Of a stretch of DNA of 64,000 nucleotides, positions 11,801 to 20,759 are shown piece after piece (the first letter of the stretch is position 1; the number at the start of each line of letters is the position of its first letter). The notes below the pieces were generated by a model, which was not told the origin of the DNA, searched no databases, and saw only the letters and a list, made by a program, of their open reading frames with translations. The DNA is from Incurvaria masculella (taxonomy: Eukaryota > Arthropoda > Insecta > Lepidoptera > Incurvariidae), in the NCBI GenBank assembly GCA_946894095.1, contig OX335660.1:13273001-13337000 (forward strand), given 5' to 3'. A program made the translations under genes and the position numbers.

Positions 11801-14800
11801 GGAGTTGGTCGAGACTGACTGCTTAGTACTTGGCCACTGTGAATGTTTCTACAATGCGATTCAAATAAGAATAGGAAAGGATCACCGCCATTTTGAATGT
11901 CAAACTGCTAAAACACTCACTTCACTTCACAAACTTCAGTACTTTGCCACAATGTTGCCGCGTACTTTCCCTCTTGAATTCGAGTGAAGTTAGTCACGAG
12001 CCCCGTCCTATTCTTATTAGAATCGCGTTCTATAGGGTTTACTGCTTCGCAAATCAGACGAGAGGGGGCTTTATACCTTTATGCGAGAATAACCTTTCAC
12101 CTCCCACGCTTCTCAGCGGCCAGCAGCCAACTGGCACACTGGTCTTTAGTCCGCTATGCGACCATGGCGTATTTTTCTGTTTGACCTCTTCTCAAGATTT
12201 CACCAATTTTTTGTTTTACAACTTTAGAATTAAATAGCATTACATTTCTGCATTTTTTTACGTAATATAACAAAGATATGCTCAATTTGGGGGCACTGAA
12301 TTGCCGGATGTAAAAAGTATTTATTCATAGCTTGCCTTAACATCAAACTTTCACACACTGTGCACAGCTGTCCGTTGCCAGTCGAGGAACTTTAGTTTAG
12401 GTAAGTAAGGACATCTGTGTCCATTTTCCAGTCAAAGGTCGTGGTCCGATTTGAACTTACGTAACCGAAAGTGCGTACAGAACTGGTCCGATTTGCGCTG
12501 ACAGCCCTCAAAATAGCGTCCCGTGAACGGTATGACGTCATCGTTACGTCGCTGCACTCAATGCCGTACACAGTGCTCACGCTTCGGAAGTAGGGCTCTG
12601 TGTGTGCAACTGTCAGTGTCACATTTTGACGTTCCTATAGAGTAATCTATCGTCTTTCGACTGTGTCATTTCACAAACTGTTGAATGTCTCTCAGGTGAA
12701 AATTCAAATTCAGCTCAGAGGAATTGATTGGATTCTGAGGTGAACTACTACAACTAAAGTCATTTGTTCGTTTTTTTGTTTCAGTAAGCACACACAAATG
12801 GTCCAATCAATGGTGCAATCTGATTCGCGACGCTTTTATACGCTTAAGCACTGTGATCGTTCACAGTTCAAAACGGACAACGGTAAAAGTGATAACCGAA
12901 CATGTCAGCAGAGGGTAGGGCAACGGAGTGAACACTGACCGGCGCGGCCTCCTTCTGTATGACCTGCCGCAAGCTGGGCTCGTGCTGCGCCCGCTGCTGG
13001 TCGATGAACAGCTCGAAGCGCACTAGACAGTCGTGCAGCGCCGGGTTGTCCGCCGCCAGTCGCCACGCGCGCTTTATACTCTGCAGCATCAGCAGCGGCT
13101 TGCCTGTCGCGGGACGTCGCAGTTGTTATGAAGACTGATTTTGGTGTTTTAGGATGCCAAAGGGACCTAACCCTCCACTGTCCTGTCAGCGGGCTGTATC
13201 TCATGAACAGTAATAGGTAGACAGTTCAAATTCTCAGAGCGTGTGTTTCTATTGCCACTATAAGAACAAATAGTAAAAATAAAAAATAAAAAAGGCCGCC
13301 ATACAATAAACATGATTTTTTGGCACAATACGGAAAGCTTCAGGTGCGAGTCCATCTTGCATTTGGCCAGTTTTTTTTTATTTGAAACTACTCTCGAACT
13401 ATCTTTTGGTTAACATAGTACACTTTAAAACTGGTCAAGAGAGTTAAATAGGCCAAGTTATATAAAGAGGGCAGCCAAGGCATTGGCTTCGTCACTCATA
13501 AAGCCGAAAAAATTAGTTCACGAATTGTACTTACGAAGTTTTTTAATTTGATACCTACAAATTTACATAAGTACATGGTATGGCTAACATAACATAAAAT
13601 GATATCAACCCAATACACCACATTCGAACCAGGTGCCATGCGAGGACTTTAGATTGCATGGCTACATTAAACTGGACATGGAAAACATGGACAATTTTCT
13701 TTGCCATTCAATGCTTTGGTACCAACCCGGGCGGGATTAACCATACCGCCTAGCATGTAAGGAATACGAACCACGAACCACAGGAAAAAAATTGTGGGCC
13801 CAGAACTTTTTAAGTTCCAGAACATACACATCACAAACATAATCAATAAATCTAACATCAATATGCAAAAATAATAACAAAATGGAAAGCAATGCTTAAA
13901 TAACTCACCTTTTCTGTAATATATTTCGAATGCCATTAAATGTGTTTCTATTCTGTCCGCGGCCAGTGTCCGTAGAGGGCACAGGAATTTTATTGCTTGT
14001 TCTAACGGGTCGTCCACCTGCAAATAGCCAGAAACACAATGCTGCATCAAAATCCCGAAAATGGCGGTTCGATTTTAAGAACGGCCCGTAAGCTATGCTC
14101 TCCATACAAACGTAGTTTACTAATCATTTGGAAACCGCTATTCCAATTAAATTGATATTTAATATCTAATATCAGGTAACAAATATCTGTGTCTGCATGG
14201 TTTTGTTTTTTTTTTAAATCCAAACCGAATGAAATGAATGCAAAAAGAAAATCTTCATACGAATTTTGTTTTCTCTGTGGTTTGACCCAGAATACATTTA
14301 CCGAAAAAACAAAGGCATGCAGACACAGATATTTGTAGCCTAATATTAGATACCAAATATCAAGTAAGTTGGAACAGTGGTTTTCAAATCATTAGTAAAC
14401 TACGTTTACTAATGATTTCTACGGGAGGCGAAATTTTCAGGTGCTTACGGGCCGACCTTAAACAATGCTAACACGGCTCGTAAAATACAACATTTTAAAT
14501 GGTAATATATTTTCGGAATAAGTTTTTTTTTTTATGTGACTGGACATGGATGGCTTATACCACAAGTTCTGTCATGGTATTAGCCCAACACACCACATGG
14601 GAACTAGGTGCCATGCCAGGACCTTCCTTATATTGCACGGCTACATTGAACTGGATGGAAAACACGGACAATTTTCATTGCCGCTTCGACCATCGTTCAT
14701 CCAATGCGATGGTACCAACCCGGGCGGGACAAACCCTACCACCTAGTAAGTAAGCAAGGGGACCTACAGCTTAACGTGGAATCCGAATCACGGCCAGCCT

Positions 14801-17800
14801 CTCTCAACGGTCGAATGGTCACCCATCCAAGACCAGACCGGACCCAGCGTTGCTTAACTTCGAGCGATCGCCGAAGTGTCGCGCCACTGGGCCACTGAAG
14901 CTGACAGGGGAGACAATAGTTACGGCTTAACTATTACAATGTTATACATCGTTTCGTTAAAATGGCGGAATGTTAAGTACCCCATTGAGTAAGCAAGGCT
15001 CGGAGGGGCGGCCGAAACTCATATGCAGAGCGACAGCGTGATTTTTTTATTGGACTAGTCATGGACAGCTCACACCACACCGACTGTCATGATCAACACA
15101 CCTCACAGGTGCTAGGTGACATGCCAGGACCTTCTTTTTATTGCAGTTACATTGGAACTAGTGATAATGCACTGATGGCAGTTCACTTACGAATTCGTGA
15201 TGCGCAATATCGAATGTTCATTGAACTAAATGACGTCCCGTGCTGTTTGAAGTTCTATTGTGTGCTGAAGTGAATTCAGTAGCTAACTGAATTTTATTTT
15301 ATGTAACCTGTCATGGATGGCTTGTACCACACAACTACCGTTATGATATTAGCCCAATACACCACATTCCAGAAGGAATTAGGTGCCATGCCAGGACCTT
15401 CCCATTAAGAGCACGGCTACATTGAACTGGGTGGAAAACACGGACAATTTTTTTATTGCCGCTTTGACCATCTTTTCATCCAATGCGATGGTACCAACCC
15501 GGGCGGGACTAACCCTACAACCTAGCAGGGGAAGGGGACCTACAGTTTTACATGGGTTCCGAACCATGGGACAGCTCGCATTCGTAACCAAATGCACTTA
15601 TTAAACTCAGAAAGAGAAAGAAAGTGGTGCATGACCGGAGCGAGGATTTGACCTTTCGCATGAAAGGCAAGTCCTCTAGCCCCTAGACCAAGAGTTGTAC
15701 AACTCCTTGTTGTACTGCTCGTGCGTGTCCCTTACTAATTGGAAGTACCCTATCAATGTATTAGTCACACACGACCTTTAGTTATAGCTCTGACTTTTTG
15801 AGTTGCTTTAAAAAAACAACTTATGCATTGATCTTGGCAAGCACTAATATGAATTCCAAAGGCCATAAATATGTGCCATCAACACAGTTGTAAATTAGAT
15901 CACCTTTAGTGTTACTGATTTATCGGAATTTGTTATTTATTGCGGTCATTAATGAGTCTGATGAGTTTCGTTCGTGATTATTACAATAGCCAAGCTCCCA
16001 AAATGGAGTGTGGAGATTTATCATGTAATTCTTCATTCGATTTTATTTAAATGTTACCAAACAATTTTATATACACATGTGTGAAGGAAATAACAGAGAT
16101 TCGGATAAGATATGAGTTGTGAATCAGTCAACATCTCTGTCCTCGATATTTACTTCAGGCAATACTGTCTTTGATATTTTCTTCTGTTCTTCGTTATTGC
16201 ATATTTGGATCATTGATAAAGAAAATGCGATTGGGCCAAATTTCAGCCACCAAAGGCTAAAATGTATTAACACCGCATTTAACGATGATCGAAGTGCAAT
16301 CCAGAGGCATTTCAGGTATCAATTACTGAAATGAGATCGGGACCTTTCAGGCATTGATGACAGAAATGCTATTAGACCAGACCGCATTTCAGTCATTAAT
16401 GACTGGAATCTGAACGGCACGTTTGAGTCGTGAATGACTAAAATGTTATCGGGTCGCATATTAGTCTTTGATAACCCAAATGTAATTGGATCGGGTGCAT
16501 TTCAGTTGATGATGACTAAAAGCAGATGGTGCCACATTTGAGCTGTCAATGACTAAAATGCCATCGGGTCGCATATATCAGTTTTGATAACCCAAATATA
16601 ATCGGATCAGGAGCATTTCAGCTGTAGATGACTAAAATCTGATGGTGCCACATTTGAATCGTCAGTGACTAAAATACGATCGGGTCGCATATCAGATTTT
16701 GATAACCCAAATGGAATCCAATCAGGCGCATTTCAGTTGATGATGACTAAAGTCAGATGGTGCCATTTTTAAGTCGTCAATGACTAAAATCGGGTCGCAT
16801 ATTAGTCTTTGATAACCCCAATGTGATTAGTTCGGGTGCATTCAGTTGTTTGACTAAAATGAGATCAGGCTACCTTTCAGTCTTCCATGTCGGAAATGTA
16901 ATCAGGATTAAGTTTATCAGGATTTCTGATTTACTTTATGCAATAGGACGCATACAAAAATGTAAGTTTGGCAATATCATTTAGGTATTCATTTATAAGT
17001 GTATTATATCATTAACGTGGACAAAAAAAAACATAACTAATAGACCAGTGAAGTTTCTTCGCGGGCTCTTCTTCACCGAGTTGATTGAACCCACGTATCA
17101 ATAAAATTGTGACATGACTTAGGTTGAGATAAATAGTCGTAACAGAAACTAAAGCTAACGAAAAGTAGTACTTTGTGACGTCACTTTGCAGTACTTTGAG
17201 ATTTCGACCATACAAAATGTGTCAAATTGACGTCATCAAGTACTAATTTTCGTTAGTCTTAGTTTATGTTAGACTATTAATCTCAGCCTTAGTGTAGTGT
17301 AACTACCAGAAGTTGAATAAATACAGTAGAATCCGGATATAACGACCTTCAAGGGACCGGCGATACTTTGTCGTACTAAACGGCAGGATTATTTCTTAAG
17401 TACATTACTTAACTTAAGAAATAAATATGTAGGTATTATAATTGCGAAAATTTGATTTTCCTATTTAGGTAAATAAAACATTTTGTAGGATATACAGGGT
17501 GTTCCAAAAGTCATGGATCAAACGAAAAGTGGTGATAGAGGAGGTCATTTGCAATCAATTTCACCCCATATGTAGTTACCCCATTTTCAATGGTTTAGGA
17601 GTTAGAGCAAATTAAATTTTTTTTTTTAATTTCTTTCCGCTCAAACAAAAAAATTTTTTTTAAGAAAATGTTATGTTTTCTAAAAAAAATTTTCAAAGTT
17701 TTGTGCTTACTAGTTATGCTTCTTTCTAGTAAACATGACTTCATGATCATCACTTTCATATTACAATAGTAAATCATATGTTTTATGATTTTTATTTATT

Positions 17801-20717
17801 TCTTCCGAACAATTTAAATTTGCTCTAACTCCTAAACCATTGAAAATGGGGTAACTACATATGGGGTGAAATTGATTGCAAATGACCTTCTCTATCACCA
17901 CTTTTCGTTTGATCCATGACTTTTGGAACACCCTGTATATTCACATATGTTTTATTTTTATGGTTCTTTAAGGGGCTTTAAGAACTTGTCATAACAAGGG
18001 ACAAACGCTAAGTCTGATTTTCACCAATTGGTGATTTTCACTTGGTGGAAGAGACCCTAACTGTAATTTAGGAGCGAATAAGGAGAGGTAAAGCGCGCGG
18101 GGCGGGGTAAAGTTGGGGCGCCAAGATATTAGTGCTTAGGTTGTGTAAACAAAACATTGCGCGTCATTTTAACCGGACGTAGGTATTATCATAATTAATG
18201 GTCGCTATAAGCGGTTGGTCCCTTAAACCGGAGTCGCACTAAACGGTTATATTCTCTCAGTACCTAACTATGAAACCTAACATGAGTAAACATTATCGTC
18301 GTTAAAACCGGTTAGTCGTTACAAGCGAAGTCGTGATATATGAATTCTACTGTAAATGAAATGAAATCTCGGGCGTCGCATGATTGTAATACACCATGGG
18401 TAGGAGGCACGTACCCGGGCCAGCTTGTCCGGCACAAGCTCGTCGAGCTGCGGCGCCTCAGGGTCGCCCTGCTCCTGCTGCTGCCGAGCCTTGTGGTGCT
18501 GCTCGCGCTTCACCTGCAACACATCGCACACATACACATTATAGACTAGGAGGTCGCGTCAAAAATTGTAACGATAACGTAAATGGCTGAAACTGGGTAC
18601 ACAGGATAAAGACCAGGCAGGCCAGAGAGGTCATCCCATCCCTCAATAAGCGCCTCACGCACAAGCTTTTGCATCTAAAAAGAAATGATCTACGCACAAT
18701 GGTGGGAACAATGACAGGACATTGTTCACTCAACAAGCACCTCCATAACCTGGGGGTGACGGACAGCCCTCTATGTCGTGGCTGCATGGAGACAACGGAA
18801 ACAACCGCCCATGTACTGTTGGAGTGCAAGAGTGTGGCCGACCATCGGGCGCAGACCCTGGGAGCACCGGGATCCCTTGCAGAGGCCTGTGGTAATGTAA
18901 AGGGTATGCTGGACTTCTGGGACGAGCTGGGATGGCTTACATAGTCACCTTTGTTACGCACAATGGCCTCTCTGTGAAGTAGGCTTAGCGCGGAAAACAT
19001 TTTGCCCAACTAACTAACTAAGATCAACTCTCTGAAGCTAAATGGTCAGTCTGCCTGCGCCAAGTGGTTGCCTTACCTATATAAGGCGCCTAAAAAGTCG
19101 GTATCGGTAAAAGAAAAATACATGATAACATAAATGGCTGCAAATAACGCAGCATGAAAGTATCAGTACATACTTACTTAGTAATACCAAAACTGAACAA
19201 ATATTTGGTTGCATTTCGTAGTTATAGGCGATTTAGGTTACAGATATAACTTTAGGTATATTTAAGTATTTAATTATAAAACCAATTGGTTATTGCTGCA
19301 TAATGAATAGGTATCAATATGTCCAAAAAAATCAGTATATTCATCAGCAGTTACATGCCAACATCTATTTTGTATAGCCAATCTAGTTAACGCAACCACT
19401 TAGCGCAGGCAGACCGACCTATTTAGAATCAGAGGGTTGGGTCCCTGATCTGTGAACCCAGATTCAGCCATTTACATTGTCGTGACCAAAAATGTCGTGA
19501 CCTCCCGGAATATTACTACACATATATGAGAGAGATTGGAAGCCCAGGCTGTCTGGCGTTCCATTGGCCTCAAGAGGCTGGAGTGAAGGCCAAACAGCCG
19601 GCGCGTGTCAGTCCTAGAGGAGTTGGGCGGGGCGCGTATGTCACCACTAGCACTGCTAGCTCATTCGCGACGAAAAATATATTTGATTTATTTTGGGAAA
19701 TTTAAAATAATGCTAAATTGGAAAGGTACCTCCAACTATCCCAACCCCCATGAAAACTCTCATATACGCTCTAAAACAGTTCACACTATGTACAAGTTTC
19801 GGTGACCAAAATTTGGGTTTGATGGTCTGTAAACACTAGTGGCGGAGACCACTCCATAAAATTTTATCGGCTCTGGACAATGTCGTTCTGGACGGTGACG
19901 TAGGGCAGAATCAGGGATAAAAAGTATGCCATGCTTATTTTTTTATTTCTGTTTTTGAATAGCCGCTTGCTGAGCCGTTAACCTTCGTAAACAAGAATAA
20001 TCGAGATGGAATCATATGTTTGAGCTAAAGCTAGAACAGTGCGAGCTTAGAGCGCGAAGGTGTAAGAAACGAATATAGATGGAACGAGTTATCAAGAATG
20101 TGAGGCATTCTGAGGATACTAACTACTTTGAACATGTGAAAAAGCTAAATAAGACGATTCAATAAAAAAAAACTCTGATTGCCTAAACATAACACGAGGT
20201 CAACATTAGTGAGAACGAATACCCCGTTCTCGGCAGTCATAAATGGCACATGCTACTTTCTTTTTTTTAAAGCAAGGTACAAACTGTATTTGAGGTTGGT
20301 GGCAGGCGTATACAACGCGATTCAAATAAGAATAGGACGGGGCTCGCGACTAACATCACTCGAATTCGCGAGGGAAAGTACGCGGCAACACCGCGGCAAA
20401 GTACTGAAGTTTGTGAAGTGAAGTGAGGGTTTTAGCAGTTTGACATTCAAAATGGCGGTGATCCTATCCTATTCTTATTTGAATCGCATTTCAAGGCCTA
20501 TAGTCATGTTGACGGGTATAGGGATAGTGTAGGTGGCTGTATGGCAGAGGGGTGAGTGTAGATGTGTAGGTGTGTGAATGTTTGTGAAATGTGCGAATGT
20601 TTACGCGCGTGTCGCGCACCTGCACCTGCGCAGCGAGCGCGCTCTCCTGCTCGGCCTTGCGCTTCGCCTTCCGCTGCTTGTTCCGGAGTTTCTTCAGCTC
20701 GGACGGCGCCAGGTTCT
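8655..20717 (-). CDS. NAA15: NatA auxiliary subunit NAA15 (Nat1), six 3'-terminal exons
   Basis: NAA15 is the TPR scaffold that binds the catalytic NAA10 and anchors NatA at the ribosome exit tunnel for co-translational N-terminal acetylation. Exons in transcript order are 20717-20620 (or 20626), 18513-18415, 14017-13909, 13103-12940, 9797-9621 and 8894-8655. They encode [20 protein letters not shown] (basic helix), then LVPDKLAR, then PLEQAIKFL...[15 protein letters not shown], then [11 protein letters not shown]...ALHDC, then an Ala-rich helical exon, then VLESL...FPYALAF with a Pro/Ala-rich tail. Order, motifs and spacing follow animal NAA15, and all phases are compatible. About 295 of roughly 860 residues are present. 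The N-terminal two thirds were not found on this strand up to 64000. Intact frames and GC-rich codons argue for a live gene. Confidence 0.95.
9149..9382. mobile_element. MITE with GGGCTGATTTTTCAAT termini, in last NAA15 intron
   Basis: The left end is TTTAGGGCTGATTTTTCAAT. The right end ATTGAAAAATCGGCCTTTAG is its imperfect reverse complement (GGCCGATTTTTCAAT). About 230 bp, AT-rich inside, no coding capacity. Confidence 0.7.
9621..9797 (-). CDS. NAA15: NAA15 exon: alanine-rich helical segment
   Basis: Acceptor cctcag, 177 nt in phase 0, donor CAG|gtaatg. It encodes [10 protein letters not shown], then an Ala-rich run, then [11 protein letters not shown]...LQ, aligning with the RLSAAKMVYYLDP...AIELATTL...LQ segment of the family. 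The GC content is very high and the conserved Tyr-Tyr segment is replaced by Ala/Arg-rich sequence, so identity here is low. Position and phase support the call. Confidence 0.88.
9986..11116 (+). mobile_element. Non-autonomous Helitron nested in the LINE fragment
   Basis: It begins TCTAATAAATATTATAAAGG directly after an A and ends ...GCAGCTAG directly before a T. These are the TC...CTAG ends and A^T insertion site of Helitrons. ACCCG-agcggagc-CGGGT just before the end forms the 3' hairpin. A second copy (50390-50670, minus strand) has the same ends. It includes a (GGAT)n run (10021-10051), a very GC-rich block (10200-10266) and unassigned sequence, and no Rep/helicase. Confidence 0.85.
10021..10051. 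repeat. (GGAT)n microsatellite
   Basis: About seven perfect tetranucleotide repeats near the 5' end of the nested Helitron. Confidence 0.95.
11140..11717 (+). pseudogene. Non-LTR retrotransposon RNase H C-terminus, frameshifted
   Basis: The open frame at 11140-11523 carries [19 protein letters not shown], with the histidine and DxxAK positions of RNase H, then [11 protein letters not shown] and a Cys residue. A TAA at 11521 breaks it. A second frame from about 11540 continues with FHILMEC and ends KRLRRP at TGA 11715-11717. This is the usual C-terminal CCHC-like end of such ORF2 proteins. It is decayed and without function. Confidence 0.85.
11853..12030 (+). mobile_element. Short MITE, TIR ATGCGATTCAAATAAGAATAGG
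   Basis: The left end aatgcgattcaaataagaa is mirrored by ttcttattagaatcgcgtt on the right. The internal aatgtcaaactgctaaaac recurs inverted at 20313-20491, and half a copy occurs at 60648-60704. About 180 bp, non-coding. Confidence 0.8.
12031..12860. other. Unassigned NAA15 intron sequence
   Basis: Contains no recognisable exon or clear repeat. The short frames at 11984-12237 and 12392-12622 lack domains. Confidence 0.4.
12940..13103 (-). CDS. NAA15: NAA15 exon: [11 protein letters not shown] segment
   Basis: Acceptor gacag, 164 nt, donor CCG|gtcagt. GC completes the split Gly codon, then [16 protein letters not shown] and [12 protein letters not shown] follow, matching FLLMLQSVKRAFAID...WLHECMIRLF. 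It ends in phase 0 after QKEAAP. Confidence 0.95.
13165..13378 (-). repeat. Diverged copy of the GTGCGAGTCGGACTCGCAC family
   Basis: Shows the conserved order of this family: ctgtatctcatgaac, attgccactataagaacaaatag, acatgattttt, ggtgcgagtcc, then ttggccagttttt. The (GTCC)n tract is missing. It lies just upstream of NAA15 exon 12940-13103. Confidence 0.65.
13595..13750 (-). mobile_element. SINE body fragment
   Basis: Contains ccaatacaccacattcgaac, aggtgccatgc, aactggacatggaaaaca and ggtaccaacccgggcggg, the conserved body of the SINE family, without the head. It lies 160 bp downstream of NAA15 exon 13909-14017. Confidence 0.7.
13909..14017 (-). CDS. NAA15: NAA15 exon: PLEQAIKFL ... FEIYYRK
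   Basis: Acceptor tttgcag, 109 nt, donor AAAG|gtgagt. It encodes [15 protein letters not shown] followed by [13 protein letters not shown], very close to the family segment PLEEAIKFL...ETHLFAFEIYFRK. It ends with one base of a Gly codon. A TTAA-flanked MITE (14075-14461) lies only 57 bp upstream of the acceptor, in the intron. Confidence 0.96.
14075..14461. mobile_element. TTAA-flanked MITE, family GAACGGCCCGTAAGC (copy 1)
   Basis: TTAAGAACGGCCCGTAAGC on the left and GCTTACGGGCCGACCTTAA on the right form terminal inverted repeats with TTAA at both edges. An inner inverted pair (actaatcatttggaaacc / ggttttcaaatcattagt) makes it strongly palindromic. Further copies are at 48045-48420 and 48955-49329. 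Non-coding. Confidence 0.88.
14523..14906 (-). mobile_element. Chimeric tRNA/5S SINE, near full-length copy 1
   Basis: The poly-T at 14523-14533 is the poly(A) tail of a minus-strand element. The head ends at 14906 with tgtcagctt. Read on the minus strand it shows a tRNA A-box-like tggcccagtggc, then a 5S rRNA-like segment with TTAAGCAACGCTGGGTC and TTGGATGGGTGACC, then a B-box-like ggttcggattcc region, then a body of about 250 bp. The frames at 14499-14898 are fortuitous. Confidence 0.85.
15040..15160 (-). mobile_element. SINE body fragment
   Basis: Matches the poly(A)-side block of the SINE: ttttttattggactagtcat, gacagctcacaccac and aggtgacatgccaggacc. It breaks off near 15160. Confidence 0.6.
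15290..15560 (-). mobile_element. SINE body copy, head missing
   Basis: From atgtaacctgtcatggatgg to gacctacagttttacatgg it follows the SINE body. The tRNA/5S head is absent. The phrase ccagaaggaattaggtgcca is shared with 8400-8478 and 31640-31810, marking a subfamily. Confidence 0.7.
15640..15706 (-). repeat. tRNA-like sequence (pseudogene or SINE head)
   Basis: Minus strand: ggtctaggggctagagga resembles an A box and D arm, ctttCATgcgaaagg a possible anticodon arm, and ggtcaaatcctc a B box. The T-arm consensus is degenerate and no clean acceptor stem is visible, so a functional tRNA gene is unlikely. Confidence 0.45.
16380..16920. repeat. Tandem repeat, unit about 115 bp
   Basis: About four diverged units share gactaaaatg, atcgggtcgcat, ttgataacccaaatg, gcatttcagttg and agatggtgccacatttg in the same order (starts near 16436, 16551, 16668 and 16782). 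Sequence up to 16330 has weaker related pieces. Located in a NAA15 intron. Confidence 0.8.
17324..18352. mobile_element. TA-flanked pogo/Tigger-like non-autonomous element
   Basis: It starts CAGTAGAATCCGGATATAAC after TA (17322-17323) and ends with ATATATGAATTCTACTG before TA (18353-18354). The ends are inverted (CAGTAGAATyC...ATAT). The subterminal regions share taaacgg, tcgcactaaacgg and gtcgtactaaacgg. No transposase frame exists. A separate foldback (17490-17940) is inserted inside. It ends 62 bp downstream of NAA15 exon 18415-18513. Confidence 0.75.
17490..17940. mobile_element. Foldback MITE with ~125-bp arms, ATATACAGGGTGTTCC ends
   Basis: Bases 17490 to about 17615 (atatacagggtgttccaaaa to gttagagcaaatt) are almost perfectly inverted at about 17812-17940 (aatttgctctaactcctaaa to ggaacaccctgtatat). 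The spacer is AT-rich. The cagggtgttcc end with TA flank is typical of mariner-superfamily MITEs. It is nested in the 17324-18352 element. Confidence 0.88.
18415..18513 (-). CDS. NAA15: NAA15 exon: charged linker plus LVPDKLAR
   Basis: Acceptor ttgcag, 99 nt in phase 0, donor CGG|gtacgt. It encodes a Lys/Gln/Glu-rich linker, then [10 protein letters not shown], matching EELIPEKLAK of the family. The linker is shorter than the Lys/Asp-rich linker of vertebrate NAA15. Confidence 0.9.
18549..19505. mobile_element. GGAGGTC-TIR element (copy 1) with a LINE fragment inserted
   Basis: The left end GGAGGTCGCG...aacgtaaatggctgaaactggg is inverted at the right end (cccagattcagccatttac...GTCGTGACCTCC), giving ~55-bp imperfect TIRs. 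The internal sequence matches 29326-30016. About 410 bp of LINE sequence (18610-19020) interrupts it. It starts 36 bp upstream of NAA15 exon 18415-18513. Confidence 0.8.
18610..19020 (+). pseudogene. Non-LTR retrotransposon ORF2 C-terminus plus 3' UTR
   Basis: The frame through 18944 encodes [24 protein letters not shown]...THVLLEC-type sequence (here AHVLLECKS), the CxxC...H...C end of Jockey/R1-type ORF2 proteins downstream of RNase H. It ends DELGWLT with TAG at 18942-18944. The 3' UTR finishes in a short taac repeat instead of poly(A). It is a 5'-truncated, non-functional insertion in the surrounding TIR element. Confidence 0.85.
19506..20312. other. Unassigned NAA15 intron sequence
   Basis: No exon, TIR or tandem unit recognised. 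The short frame 19605-19805 has no domain. Confidence 0.4.
20313..20491 (-). mobile_element. Short MITE, inverted copy of the 11853-12030 family
   Basis: aacgcgattcaaataagaat on the left and attcttatttgaatcgcatt on the right form the TIR. The inside (gcagtttgacattcaaaatg) is in reverse orientation relative to 11853-12030. It lies about 130 bp downstream of NAA15 exon 20620-20717. Confidence 0.82.
20620..20717 (-). CDS. NAA15: NAA15 exon: basic [18 protein letters not shown] helix
   Basis: On the minus strand the acceptor is cgttgcag, then AG completes a codon, then [20 protein letters not shown]... This matches the [17 protein letters not shown] segment of animal NAA15. The donor is ambiguous: CAG|gtgcag (exon end 20626) and CAG|gtgcgc (exon end 20620) lie 6 nt apart and both keep phase 0, so the protein may differ by Val-Gln. 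Confidence 0.92.
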
Positions 20718-20759
20718 CTGCAACGACACACACCACGTCACCACACCGCACACTCACTC

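Noticed and set aside
14499..14898. Overlapping plus-strand frames with similar peptides at 34337 and 54443
   Set aside because: All lie within SINE copies and derive from the SINE body, which is RNA polymerase III-type and non-coding.
15640..15706. Functional tRNA-Met (CAT) on the minus strand
   Set aside because: No matching acceptor stem and degenerate T arm. More likely a tRNA-derived repeat.
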